DNA of 64,000 nucleotides from Halobaculum roseum (GTDB lineage Archaea > Halobacteriota > Halobacteria > Halobacteriales > Haloferacaceae). The translations under genes and the position numbers were made by a program. The notes under the pieces were generated by a model, which had not been told where the DNA came from, did no database searches, and saw only the letters and a program-made list of their open reading frames with translations. The DNA is taken from positions 1,630,521 through 1,694,520 of the forward strand of contig NZ_CP082286.1 of NCBI RefSeq assembly GCF_019880245.1, in the 5' to 3' direction. Shown one piece after another: positions 23,822 to 31,908 of this stretch. How positions within the stretch are numbered: position 1 is the first letter of the stretch; each line of letters opens with the position of its first letter.

Positions 23822-25042
23822 TCAATTGACGCGCGTTACCTCGTAGCCGCGGTCGCGGATCGCATCGAGGAGCTGGCCGGCGTGCTCGCGGCCCGCCGCC
23901 GCGACCTCGAACACGAGGTACGCCTCGCCAACGCGGAGGTCCTCGACCGCGCGGTCGTGGCGGACGTGGCGGACGTTGGCGCCGCGATCGGCGAGAACGG
24001 TCGACAGCGTCGACAGCTCGCCGGGTTCGTCCTCGATTCGGACGCGCAGCCGGAGGAGCTGGTCGCGGTCGGTCATCGCGTGTTCGAGCACGGTGTCGAG
24101 CATCGACATGTCGATGTTGCCGCCGCACAGCAGCGGGACGACCGTCTCGTCGGTCACGTCGATGCGTCCCGACAGCAGGCCGGCGACGCTGGCGGCGCCG
24201 GCGCCCTCGACGAGCTGTTTGGCGCGCTGGAGCAACGTGAGGACGGCGTGGGCGATCTCGTCGTCGCTGACGGTGACGACCTCGTCGACGTGGCGCTCGA
24301 TGAGCTCGTAGGTGAGGTCGGCGACGCCGCCGGTGGCGATGCCGTCGGCGATGGTCCGCGTGTGCTCGCGGTCGACCGGCTCGCCCTTGTCGAGGCTCTC
24401 GGGCACCGTCGCGGCCTCCTCGGCCTGGACGCCGACGACGCGGACCTCGGGGGCGACGGCCGCGAGCGCGGTGGCGATCCCCGCGATGAGGCCGCCGCCG
24501 CCGATGGGGACGATCACGGTGTCGAGGTCGGGGACCTGTTCCGCGAGTTCGAGGCCGAGCGTGCCCTGCCCGGCGACGATGGCGGGGTCGTCGTACGCGT
24601 GGACGAAGACGGACCCGGGCTCCGACGCGAGGTCGCGGGCGTGCGCGACCGCCTCCTGGAACTCCCGGCCGCGGAGGACGACCTCCGCGCCGTAGCCGCG
24701 GGTGGCGTCGACCTTCGCCTGGGGGGCGTCCTCGGGCATCACGACCGTCGCCGGGATCCCGGCGTTCGAGGCCGCGAGCGCGACGCCCTGGGCGTGGTTG
24801 CCGGCGCTGGCGGCGACGACGCGCTCGGTGTCGCCCCCGTCCGCGATCTCGGCGATCTTCGTCGAGGCGCCGCGGGTCTTGAACGAGCCCGTGCGCTGGA
24901 GGTGCTCCATCTTGAGGCGCACGTCCGCGCCGCTCATCTCCGAGAGCGACCGGGAGCGCTCGACGGGCGTCTCGCGGACGATGTCGGGGTCGAACCGCTC
25001 GCGCGCCCGCCGGATGTCGGTGACAGTGACGGGATCGGACAT
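23822..25042 (-). CDS. ilvA: threonine ammonia-lyase (threonine dehydratase)
   Basis: 406 residues. PLP enzyme of fold type II: the Schiff-base lysine is in QRTGSFKTRGA, AASAGNHAQGVALAA is the Asn loop, and VPIGGGGLIAGIATAL is the phosphate-binding glycine loop. LCGGNIDMSML ends the catalytic domain at about 325. A C-terminal ACT domain (LLRLRVRIEDEPGELSTLSTVLADRG) gives feedback control, so this is the short one-ACT type. It converts threonine to 2-oxobutanoate for isoleucine synthesis. ATG 25042 is the natural start; no leader or riboswitch is seen upstream. Confidence 0.95.
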   Translation of the reverse strand: MSDPVTVTDIRRARERFDPDIVRETPVERSRSLSEMSGADVRLKMEHLQRTGSFKTRGASTKIAEIADGGDTERVVAASAGNHAQGVALAASNAGIPATVVMPEDAPQAKVDATRGYGAEVVLRGREFQEAVAHARDLASEPGSVFVHAYDDPAIVAGQGTLGLELAEQVPDLDTVIVPIGGGGLIAGIATALAAVAPEVRVVGVQAEEAATVPESLDKGEPVDREHTRTIADGIATGGVADLTYELIERHVDEVVTVSDDEIAHAVLTLLQRAKQLVEGAGAASVAGLLSGRIDVTDETVVPLLCGGNIDMSMLDTVLEHAMTDRDQLLRLRVRIEDEPGELSTLSTVLADRGANVRHVRHDRAVEDLRVGEAYLVFEVAAAGREHAGQLLDAIRDRGYEVTRVN

Positions 25043-25244
25043 AGCTGGTTGACGGGGCGTCTCCGTGAGTGTGCAAAAGTTGCGTGGATCGGTGGCCGCC
25101 GATCGCCGACGACCCGCCCGGCGCCGCCGAGGCCGCCCTCCCGGAGCCGTCGCCCGGTCGTCCGGTCGGAGGTCAGACCGCGCGGGATCCGACGAGCGGC
25201 TCACAGCCCGAACATCCAATACCCGCGTTCACACACCACACGGT

Positions 25245-26402
25245 ATGAACGCCGTCGTGGTCGGCGGGGGAATCGTCGGCGTCGCCAGCGCGTACGAGCT
25301 CGCCGCCCGCGGCGCCGACGTGACGCTTCTCGAACGGGGGAGCCTCGGCGCCGGCAGCACCGACCGCGCGCTCGGCGGCATCCGTGCGCAGTTCTCCACC
25401 CGGGTCAACGTCGAGCTCTCCGTCGCCTCGATCGAGGTGTGGGACGCCTTCGAGGAGCGGTTCGGCGTCGACATCGACCGCCGGCGGACGGGCTACCTCT
25501 TTTGGACCCGCGACGGCGACACCGCCGACGCCTTCGCCGAGCAGGTCGCCATGCAACGCGAGTACGGCGTAGAGAGCCGGACGGTCTCCCTCGAGGAGGC
25601 CGCCGAGTTGTGTCCCGGGCTCCGCCCCGAGGAGTTCGTCGCCGGCACCTACTGCCCGGACGACAGCTTCGCCGACCCGCACCTCGCGCTCCAGGGGTAC
25701 GCCGGCGCCGCCCGCGAGGCGGGCGTCGAGATCCGGACGAACACGCCCGTCGCGGGACTGGATCCCCGGGAGTCTGGCGTCCGGGTCGAACTCGCGGACG
25801 ACGACGCCGACACCCTCACTGCAGACTCCGTCGTCAACGCCGCCGGCGCGTGGGCGCCGCGGCTGGCCGAGACCGCCGGCTACGACCTCCCCATCGTCCC
25901 GCACCGCCGCCAGACGGCCGTCGTCGAGCCCGAGCGACCGGTTCCGGGATCGGACCCGCTGGTCATCGACGCCGACACGACCGCGCACTTCCGGCCCGAG
26001 CGGGACGGGCGCGCGCTCGTCGGCGGCCACTTCGCGGAGACCGACCCGGTCGTGAGCGATCCGGATCGTTTCTCTGAGACGCCCGACACCGACTGGGCCG
26101 TCGAGGCGATCGAGCGCGTCGGCGCGTTCGCGGACTACTTCGGCCCCGAGAGCCGCCTCGCTGGCGGCTGGACCGGCCTATACGCGGTGACGCCCGACCA
26201 TCACGCGATCGTCGAGGAGTCCGTGCCGGGCGTCGTCACCGCCGCCGGCTTCTCGGGCCACGGCTTCCAGCACGCGCCGGCGACGGCGCAGGTCGTCGCC
26301 GAGCTGGTGCTGGACGGCGAGGCGTCCACGGTCGACGTGTCCGGGCTCGGACGCGACCGGTTCGAGGACGGGGACCTCCTCGTCGAGCAGAACGTGGCGT
26401 AA
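25245..26402 (+). CDS. DAO-family FAD-dependent amine/amino-acid oxidoreductase
   Basis: 385 residues. The N-terminal dinucleotide fold is AVVVGGGIVGVASAYELAAR with the acidic end of strand 2 (LLERG). GSTDRALGGIRAQFS is the flavin loop typical of glycine/sarcosine oxidase and D-amino-acid dehydrogenase relatives. VVNAAGAWAPRLAE and the C-terminal GGWTGLYAVTPDHHAIV ... GVVTAAGFSGHGFQHAPA complete the FAD contacts. It most resembles sarcosine oxidase beta-like proteins. Such enzymes take electrons from secondary amines or D-amino acids to O2 or a quinone/ferredoxin. The substrate is not set by context: the neighbours are unrelated. Confidence 0.88.
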   Translation: MNAVVVGGGIVGVASAYELAARGADVTLLERGSLGAGSTDRALGGIRAQFSTRVNVELSVASIEVWDAFEERFGVDIDRRRTGYLFWTRDGDTADAFAEQVAMQREYGVESRTVSLEEAAELCPGLRPEEFVAGTYCPDDSFADPHLALQGYAGAAREAGVEIRTNTPVAGLDPRESGVRVELADDDADTLTADSVVNAAGAWAPRLAETAGYDLPIVPHRRQTAVVEPERPVPGSDPLVIDADTTAHFRPERDGRALVGGHFAETDPVVSDPDRFSETPDTDWAVEAIERVGAFADYFGPESRLAGGWTGLYAVTPDHHAIVEESVPGVVTAAGFSGHGFQHAPATAQVVAELVLDGEASTVDVSGLGRDRFEDGDLLVEQNVA

Positions 26403-26424
26403 CGCGGCGCGCGGGCACGGCCAC

Positions 26425-26484
26425 GGGTTGGGGTGGGGGTGGGGTTGGGGTTGGGGTGGGGGTGGGGTTGGGGTGGGGGTGGGG
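26425..26484. repeat. G-tract repeat (GGGGT/GGGGTT), G-quadruplex potential
   Basis: Sixty bases made almost wholly of runs of three to five G separated by one or two T on the plus strand. The tract begins 23 bases after the stop of the oxidoreductase gene and ends about 90 bases before the stop of the convergent DUF5518 gene. RNA from the upstream gene would carry the G-runs; RNA from the other gene would carry C-runs. Confidence 0.85.
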
Positions 26485-26575
26485 ATACAGGAACAAGCCA
26501 GTCGAGGAAGTCGCAGGGGCGGCTACCTCATGTGGCGAGCCGAGTCGGTCGTGCTCGCTGGCCCGGTTCGCAGTC

Positions 26576-27070
26576 TTAGCTCCGGTTCGGCTCCCCGATC
26601 GCGTCGTCGAACTCCGTCAACTCCGAACGGGGCTCGTCATCGGACTCAGACCGGTCGTCACGGAGCGTCGTCGGGTCGCCTGCTCGCGCCGGCGTCGAGT
26701 TCGGCCCGTCGAACTCCTCGTTGAGGAGCGCGCCGACGAGGCCGCCGACGGCGCCGAGGGCGCCACCGTACAGCGCGCCGACCAGCAGGAGCACGAGGAA
26801 CAGGGCGAACGCGACGAGCAGCCCCGAGCGCTGGCCGGGGCCGACGATGACGAAAACCGACGCGATCAGCGTCGCGACGACGGCGCCCGGAACCGCGGCC
26901 AGCAGACCCGAGAGCCCGCCGACTTTCGCGCCCTCCGTCCGGTCGGGGCCGTGGAGGTAGCCGGCGACGCCCCCGCCGATCACCGGGGAGAACGGCAGGA
27001 AGAACGTCACGAGCGAGACCGCGGCGCCGATAGCCGCGTGCTTCAGGGCGGTCGTGTTGGATGAGGACAT
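26576..27070 (-). CDS. DUF5518-type membrane protein
   Basis: 164 residues with about four hydrophobic stretches (10-32, 47-69, 72-98 and 95-118) full of Gly and Ala. PVIGGGVAGYLHGPDRTEGAKVGGLSGLLAAVPG is the glycine-rich repeat pattern of the haloarchaeal DUF5518 group, but the run is quoted only in part here because its core GGGVAGYL and GAKVGGLSG are the key residues. The C-terminal tail is acidic and disordered. A TATA box (27095-27103) sits 25 bases before ATG 27070, back to back with the pheST leader promoter. Function is unknown; the family looks like a small integral membrane protein. Confidence 0.78.
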   Translation of the reverse strand: MSSSNTTALKHAAIGAAVSLVTFFLPFSPVIGGGVAGYLHGPDRTEGAKVGGLSGLLAAVPGAVVATLIASVFVIVGPGQRSGLLVAFALFLVLLLVGALYGGALGAVGGLVGALLNEEFDGPNSTPARAGDPTTLRDDRSESDDEPRSELTEFDDAIGEPNRS

Positions 27071-27094
27071 GTCCGGTAGTTCGGTCGCCGATCG

Positions 27095-27103
27095 AATAAA
27101 TAG
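27095..27103 (-). promoter_or_regulatory. TATA box of the DUF5518 gene
   Basis: The minus strand reads CTATTTATT about 25 bases before ATG 27070, giving a leaderless transcript. It is separated by about 35 bases from the divergent pheST leader promoter. Confidence 0.55.
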
Positions 27104-27133
27104 CGCTGCGTGCAGAGCTATCACTCCGCAGCG

Positions 27134-27149
27134 ACCGAACGCTTTAGTC
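27134..27149 (+). promoter_or_regulatory. promoter of the pheST leader transcript
   Basis: ACCGAACGCTTTAGTC contains a BRE-like CCGAAC followed by GCTTTAGT (27141-27148). The usual spacing of about 25 bases puts the RNA start at about 27170, right at the leader-peptide ATG (27172) and 240 bases before pheS. The leader peptide would then be the first thing a ribosome reads on this RNA. Confidence 0.5.
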
Positions 27150-27171
27150 GACCCCGGTCCGTCTCCCCGAT

Positions 27172-27258
27172 ATGGCGACCGGACCCGCCGCGACGACGCA
27201 GGCACCGCACCCGACCACCGACGGGGACGGGTCCGGCTTCTTCTTCCCGCGCCGCTGA
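27172..27258 (+). CDS. candidate Phe-rich leader peptide of the pheST operon
   Basis: A 28-codon frame starts at the predicted RNA start and ends 149 bases before pheS. Its last residues are Gly-Phe-Phe-Phe-Pro-Arg-Arg-stop; the three TTC codons are at 27238-27246. The rest is rich in Thr, Pro, Ala and Gly, with no sign of a folded protein. Three adjacent codons for the very amino acid whose tRNA synthetase is encoded downstream is the signature of ribosome-sensing leaders such as bacterial pheM. Such control is not something I know to be established in archaea. GC hairpins follow directly. The frame and codons are seen; the regulatory role is inferred. Confidence 0.6.
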   Translation: MATGPAATTQAPHPTTDGDGSGFFFPRR

Positions 27259-27298
27259 CCCCGGCGGAACGCGGGGGCGACCGAGGGGTCGCCGCCGC
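27247..27298 (+). promoter_or_regulatory. two mutually exclusive hairpins after the Phe codons
   Basis: Hairpin B pairs CCCGCG (27247-27252) with CGCGGG (27270-27275), with an inner CCG/CGG, and spans the leader stop codon. Hairpin A pairs GCGGGGGCGACC (27271-27282) with GGTCGCCGCCGC (27287-27298): 11 of 12 pairs and a GAGG loop. They share bases 27271-27275, so only one can form at a time. B begins directly after the third Phe codon, where a stalled ribosome would mask it. No T-tract follows A, so the output may be factor-dependent termination or translation control. Confidence 0.45.
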
Positions 27299-27407
27299 GT
27301 GAAACCGACCCGGGTCGCTGCTGCGGGCATCGCCCGGCCCACGCCCGAGGGCGCGAGGCCGGAACGACACGACTAACCACCGACCGATCGGACACGAACA
27401 CAACCGA

Positions 27408-28904
27408 ATGCGACTCCCACAGGCGCAGGTCGCGTTGCTGGAGGCCGCCAGCGCGACCGACGCGAAGACGATCGAACAGCTCGCAGCCGAGACGGACCTG
27501 AAGCCCGAGACGGTCACTCGTGCCGCCTTCGACCTCCGCGACGAGGGGCTCGTCGCCGTCGACGAGCGCGTCGAGGAGTCTGCGACGCTCACCGACGAGG
27601 GCGAGACCTACCGGAGCGAGGGGCTCCCCGAGGTCCGCCTGTTCCGCGCCGCCCGCGACGCCGGCGGCGACGTGGGAATGGGCGAGGCGATCGGCGCCGC
27701 GGGGTTGGAGGGTCCCGAGGTCGACATCGCGCTCGCCAACTACGCCCGCAAGGGGTACGGCGTCGTCGACTCCGGGCAGGTCTCGGCGAACGATGACGCC
27801 GATCCGGACGACGACGACGAGGCCGCCGCGCTCGACGCGCTCGCTGCGGGCGAGGCAGTCGACGACGCGGCCCTGCTCGACCGGCTGGAGAGCCGCGGGC
27901 TCGTCGAGCTCGACGAGCGCACCGTCCGCTCCGTCACGCTCACCGACGACGGCGTGGACGCGCTGATGGCCGGCGTCGAGACCGCCGAGACCGTCGACCG
28001 GCTCACACCCGAACTGCTCACGAGCGGCGAGTGGGCGGACGTGGAGTTCGCCGAGTACAACGTCGAGGCGGACGCGCCGGCCGTCGAGGGGGGCCGCGAG
28101 CACGTCCTCCGCGGCATGTCCGAGCGCGTGAAGGACGTGCTGGTGGGGATGGGTTTCCAGGAGATGGACGGCCCGCACGCCGACGCGGACTTCTGGATCA
28201 ACGACTGCCTGTTCATGCCGCAGGACCACCCGGCGCGCACCCACTGGGACCGCTTCGCGCTCGACGTGCCGCCGGTGGCCGACCTCCCCGAGGGGCTGGT
28301 CGACCGCGTCGAGGCGGCCCACCGCGACGGCGTCGGCGAGGACGGCGACGGCTACCACTCGCCGTGGTCGGAGGACTTCGCGCGGGCGATCGCCCTGCGC
28401 GGGCACACCACCTCGCTGTCGATGCGCTACCTCTCCGGCTACGCGGACGCGGACCTGGAGCCGCCGAAGCGGTACTTCTCCGTCCAGAAGGCGTACCGCA
28501 ACGACACCCTCGACGCGACCCACCTGCTCGAGTTCTACCAGATCGAGGGATGGGTGATGGCCGAGGACCTCTCGGTGCGCGACCTCATGGGTACCTTCGA
28601 GGAGTTCTACCGGCAGTTCGGGATCGAGGAGATCCGCTTCAAGCCGCACTACAACCCCTACACGGAGCCCAGCTTCGAGCTGTTCGGCGAGCACCCCGAG
28701 ACGGGCGAGGAGATCGAGATCGGGAACTCGGGCATGTTCCGCGACGAGGTGCTCGACCCGCTCGGGATCGACTGCGACGTGATGGCGTGGGGACTCGCGC
28801 TGGAACGGCTCGCGATGCTCACGACGGGCGCGGAGGACATCCGCGACCTACACGGGACGCTCGCTGACCTGGAGTTCCTGCGGAACGCGGAGGTGACCTA
28901 CTGA
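27408..28904 (+). CDS. pheS: phenylalanyl-tRNA synthetase alpha subunit
   Basis: 498 residues, the archaeal-type long alpha subunit. Residues 1-160 hold tandem winged-helix domains (LLEAASATDAKTIEQLAAE, TRAAFDLRDEGLVAVDE) that contact DNA or tRNA, with an acidic linker (DDADPDDDDE). The catalytic class II domain follows: motif 1 near VKDVLVGMGFQEMDGP, motif 2 in KRYFSVQKAYRNDT ... LLEFYQIEGW, and motif 3 GLALERLAML. The enzyme charges tRNA-Phe as an (alpha-beta)2 tetramer. pheT follows with a one-base stop/start overlap. Upstream sits the candidate Phe leader. Confidence 0.97.
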   Translation: MRLPQAQVALLEAASATDAKTIEQLAAETDLKPETVTRAAFDLRDEGLVAVDERVEESATLTDEGETYRSEGLPEVRLFRAARDAGGDVGMGEAIGAAGLEGPEVDIALANYARKGYGVVDSGQVSANDDADPDDDDEAAALDALAAGEAVDDAALLDRLESRGLVELDERTVRSVTLTDDGVDALMAGVETAETVDRLTPELLTSGEWADVEFAEYNVEADAPAVEGGREHVLRGMSERVKDVLVGMGFQEMDGPHADADFWINDCLFMPQDHPARTHWDRFALDVPPVADLPEGLVDRVEAAHRDGVGEDGDGYHSPWSEDFARAIALRGHTTSLSMRYLSGYADADLEPPKRYFSVQKAYRNDTLDATHLLEFYQIEGWVMAEDLSVRDLMGTFEEFYRQFGIEEIRFKPHYNPYTEPSFELFGEHPETGEEIEIGNSGMFRDEVLDPLGIDCDVMAWGLALERLAMLTTGAEDIRDLHGTLADLEFLRNAEVTY

Positions 28905-30712
28905 TGCCAGTCGTCGACATCGACACCGACGAGCTTCGAGGATTGACCGGCGAGGAGAGCAAGAGCGACGAGGAGTTCAAGGAGGACCTGTTCGCGCTCG
29001 GGCTGGAGTACGAGGGCGACACCGACGACGGCCTGCTCCAGTTCGAGTTCGGCCCCGACCGGCTCGACCGCCTGTCGGTCGAGGGCGTCGCGCGGTCGCT
29101 GCGCTACCAGTACGGCGCCGACCGCGGCGTGTACGTCCCGAACACGAACGACGCCGGCTGGACCATCGAGGTCGACCCCTCCGTCCCGGACGAGCGCCCG
29201 TACGTCACGGGCGCGGTCGTCCGGGGCGTCGAGCTCGGCGAGTCCGGCCTCGACTCGCTGATCCAGCTGCAGGAGAAGCTGCACGCGACGATGGGGCGGG
29301 GGCGCGCGAAGGGCGCCATCGGCGTCCACGACCTCACGATGCTGAAGGGCCAAGCCCTGACGGAGGAGTCCGAGCCCTCCGGTACCATCGACGCCGCCAC
29401 CGCCGATCTGGGCGCGACCGAGAAGACGATCACCTACCGCGGCGTCGAGCCCGACGGCGACCGGTTCGTCCCGCTGGACGCCAACGCGGAGATGACGCCC
29501 GCGGAGGTGCTGGCGGAGCACGACACCGGCGAGACGTACGCCGATCTGGTCGATGGTCTGGATCGCTACCCCGCGATCTACGACGAACTGGGGCTGTTCT
29601 CGTTCCCGCCGGTGATCAACGGGAAGCGCACGGAGGTCGACACCGACTCCCGCGATCTCTTCATCGAGCTGACCGGGACCGACCAGTGGACCATCGACAA
29701 GATGTGCGTCATCCTCTGTTATGCCCTCTCGGCGCGCGGCGGCACCGTCGAGGAGGTGCAGGTCGACTACACGGACGGCGCGACGTACCCCGACGAGTAC
29801 GGCCCGGAGCTGATCCGGCCGGACCTCGACACCGACGAGAAGTCCGTCACCCACGAGCGCATCGAGACGATGCTCGGGATCGAGTTGGAGCGCGAGGAGG
29901 TCGTCGACCTGTTCGAGCGCTCGGGCCTCGACGCCGCCTACAGCCTGGGCGAGGAGGAAACCGTCTACGACGTGGAGGTCCCGCCGTACCGCGTCGACGT
30001 GCTCCACCCGCTGGACCTGATCGACGACGTGGGACGGGCGTACGGCTTCAACGAGTTGGAGCCGACGTACCCCGACATCGGTACCATCGGCGGTCGCCAC
30101 GAGCGCTCGCGGCTGGAGCGTGCGGTGCGCACGAGCCTCGTCGGCCTCGGCTTCGAGGACATGCTGAACTTCCACATGACCTCCGCCGAGGAGAACTACG
30201 ACCGGCTGCGCCTCGACGAGCGCGACCCCGGCGCCGACCTGTCGGAGGCGCCCCTCGGGAGCGAGCCGCGGGCGGAGATCACCAGCCCGTACAGCGAGGA
30301 CTACACCCAACTGCGCACGTGGGCGCTCCCCTCGCTCGTGCAGGTGCTGGAGAACAACACCCACCGGAGCTACCCGCAGGACCTCGCGGAGGTCGGCTTC
30401 GTCGCCCACCGCGACGATGAGGTGAACACCCGCGTCGCCGAGGACTACCGCGTCGCCGGCGCGCTCGCGCGCACCGACGCGACCTACGAGGACGCGAAGG
30501 CCCGCCTCCAGGCCGTCTGCGACGACTTCGACGCGGACCTGGAGACGCCCGCGACGGAGCACCCGAGCTTCCTCGACGGACGCGTCGCCGAGGTCGTGAT
30601 CGACGGCGACGCGGTCGGCGTCGTGGGCGAACTCCACCCCGAGGTGCTGGTCGACCGGGACATGGAGGTCCCCGTCGCGGCCTTCGAGTTCTCGCTGTCG
30701 GTGCTTGCGTAG
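28904..30712 (+). CDS. pheT: phenylalanyl-tRNA synthetase beta subunit
   Basis: 602 residues, archaeal length and lacking the bacterial N-terminal EMAP-like and C-terminal anticodon-binding extras. The N-terminal VVDIDTDELRGLTG starts domain B1. The B3/B4 editing domain (about 90-270) includes RGVELGESGLDSLIQLQEKLH and the FPPVINGKRTEVDTDS loop, and the B5 DNA-binding-like domain is around 300-365. The catalytic-like domain with DDVGRAYGFNELEPTYP, DMLNFHMTS and VGELHPEVLVDRDMEVPVAAFE closes the protein. It contributes tRNA binding and mischarged Tyr editing. The ATG overlaps the pheS TGA, so translation is coupled. Confidence 0.97.
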   Translation: MPVVDIDTDELRGLTGEESKSDEEFKEDLFALGLEYEGDTDDGLLQFEFGPDRLDRLSVEGVARSLRYQYGADRGVYVPNTNDAGWTIEVDPSVPDERPYVTGAVVRGVELGESGLDSLIQLQEKLHATMGRGRAKGAIGVHDLTMLKGQALTEESEPSGTIDAATADLGATEKTITYRGVEPDGDRFVPLDANAEMTPAEVLAEHDTGETYADLVDGLDRYPAIYDELGLFSFPPVINGKRTEVDTDSRDLFIELTGTDQWTIDKMCVILCYALSARGGTVEEVQVDYTDGATYPDEYGPELIRPDLDTDEKSVTHERIETMLGIELEREEVVDLFERSGLDAAYSLGEEETVYDVEVPPYRVDVLHPLDLIDDVGRAYGFNELEPTYPDIGTIGGRHERSRLERAVRTSLVGLGFEDMLNFHMTSAEENYDRLRLDERDPGADLSEAPLGSEPRAEITSPYSEDYTQLRTWALPSLVQVLENNTHRSYPQDLAEVGFVAHRDDEVNTRVAEDYRVAGALARTDATYEDAKARLQAVCDDFDADLETPATEHPSFLDGRVAEVVIDGDAVGVVGELHPEVLVDRDMEVPVAAFEFSLSVLA

Positions 30713-30848
30713 CCTCTCGCCGCCGGTGCTCCCGGAGGGGGACGGCCGTCGCCACGGGAGGAGACCCGCCCCTCGAACCCGCGGACGGCGGCCGATCCGG
30801 ACGCGCGCGAGGGGAACACCTTTCACGTCATCCGCCGCAGGCACCCGT

Positions 30849-31295
30849 ATGAGCCTGACCGTCGAACGCGTACTGGTCCCCGTGGACGGGAGCGACGAGT
30901 CACTGACGGCGGTCGAGTACGCCGTCGCCGTCGCGAAGCGGTACGGCGCGCAGGTCCACGCCGTGTACGTGCTCGGCGAGGAGGTCGTCCGCGCGATCGA
31001 GGAGGAGATGATCGACCAGTCGGAGGTCGCCGAGGACACCGAGGCGTTCACCGACACGGTCCGCGATCTCGCCCACGCGGAGGGTGTCGAGGTGTCGAGT
31101 TCGATCGCGTACGGTTTCTCGACGAAGCGCAAGACCACCCATCCCGGGTCGGTCATCCTCGACACCGCCGAGGACATCGACGCCGACTTCATCGTCATCC
31201 CGCGCGAGCCGCTCACCGGCGAGCCCGGCGAGGTGCTGGAGAAGGCCGCCGAGTACGTGCTGCTGTACGCGAGTCAGCCCGTCCTGTCGGTGTGA
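30849..31295 (+). CDS. universal stress protein (UspA family)
   Basis: 148 residues. Rossmann-like UspA fold: VERVLVPVDGSDESLTAVEYAVAVAKRYGAQVHAVYVL at the N-terminus (key parts VLVPVDGSD and AKRYGAQVHAVYV), then a helical linker and a C-terminal ASQPVLSV strand. The usual ATP loop G-x2-G-x9-G-S/T is replaced by a less regular PREPLTGEPGEVLEKAAEYV, so nucleotide binding is doubtful. Haloarchaea carry dozens of such proteins with mostly unknown partners. It is 136 bases after pheT with its own start; co-transcription cannot be excluded. Confidence 0.88.
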   Translation: MSLTVERVLVPVDGSDESLTAVEYAVAVAKRYGAQVHAVYVLGEEVVRAIEEEMIDQSEVAEDTEAFTDTVRDLAHAEGVEVSSSIAYGFSTKRKTTHPGSVILDTAEDIDADFIVIPREPLTGEPGEVLEKAAEYVLLYASQPVLSV

Positions 31296-31347
31296 CCTGA
31301 TCGACGCGAGAGAACGGGCGCTACACCCGGAAGCGACGCGTGGGCCG

Positions 31348-31908
31348 CTACGCCGGGTCCGCGAGCACGGCCGTCATCTCCAGTTCGAACGACTCGGCGT
31401 CGCTCGTCTCGAAGCCGACCTTCTTGTAGAGGCCGACCGCGGCGCGGTTCCACCGCTCGACGGTGAGCCACACCTTGTCGACGCCGTTGGCCGCGCCGTG
31501 GCCGAGCAGCGCCTCCATGAGGTGCGTGCCGATGCCGGCGCCCTGGTACGCCTGCAGCACGAAGATGGCGAGTTCGTAGGCGTCGCCGTCGGGGACGAGC
31601 GTGGCGTGGCCGGCGACGGCGTCGCCGTCCCAGGCGACGACGTTGTAGCCGCCGTCGCCGAGGATCGTCTCCAGCCACGAGCGCACGTCCGACTCCCGCC
31701 CCGGGGGGATCCCCTGTGCGCGGTCGGCCGGGTCGAACGCCGTGTACATCTCCACGAGCGCCTCGAACTCCTCCTCGCCGGCCTCGCCGTCGGCGTCGGG
31801 TGGATACGGCCGGATCTCGATGTCGCGGCCCTCGCGGTCGACGAACGACAGCGGCGGCGCCTCGAACGGGCCGGCCGGCTCGTCGGGGTAGACGCGGTCG
31901 CCGCTCAT
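31348..31908 (-). CDS. GNAT N-acetyltransferase
   Basis: 186 residues. A leader (VYPDEPAGPFEAPPLSFVDREGRDIEIRPYPP) precedes the GNAT core. The acetyl-CoA loop is IFVLQAYQGAGIGTHLMEALL (core QAYQGAGIG). The terminal strand VDKVWLTVERWNRAAVGLYKKVGFE is the standard motif B with the WNRAAVGLYKK helix. Substrate is unknown. Its start overlaps the upstream uspA stop by 4 bases, so the two are coupled, a hint that acetylation and the stress protein act together, which remains inference. Confidence 0.88.
   Translation of the reverse strand: MSGDRVYPDEPAGPFEAPPLSFVDREGRDIEIRPYPPDADGEAGEEEFEALVEMYTAFDPADRAQGIPPGRESDVRSWLETILGDGGYNVVAWDGDAVAGHATLVPDGDAYELAIFVLQAYQGAGIGTHLMEALLGHGAANGVDKVWLTVERWNRAAVGLYKKVGFETSDAESFELEMTAVLADPA

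Noticed and set aside
23441-23829. Short open frames in the spacer before ilvA
   Set aside because: Low complexity, no start signals and no recognisable domain; the spacer is built of dispersed repeat words.
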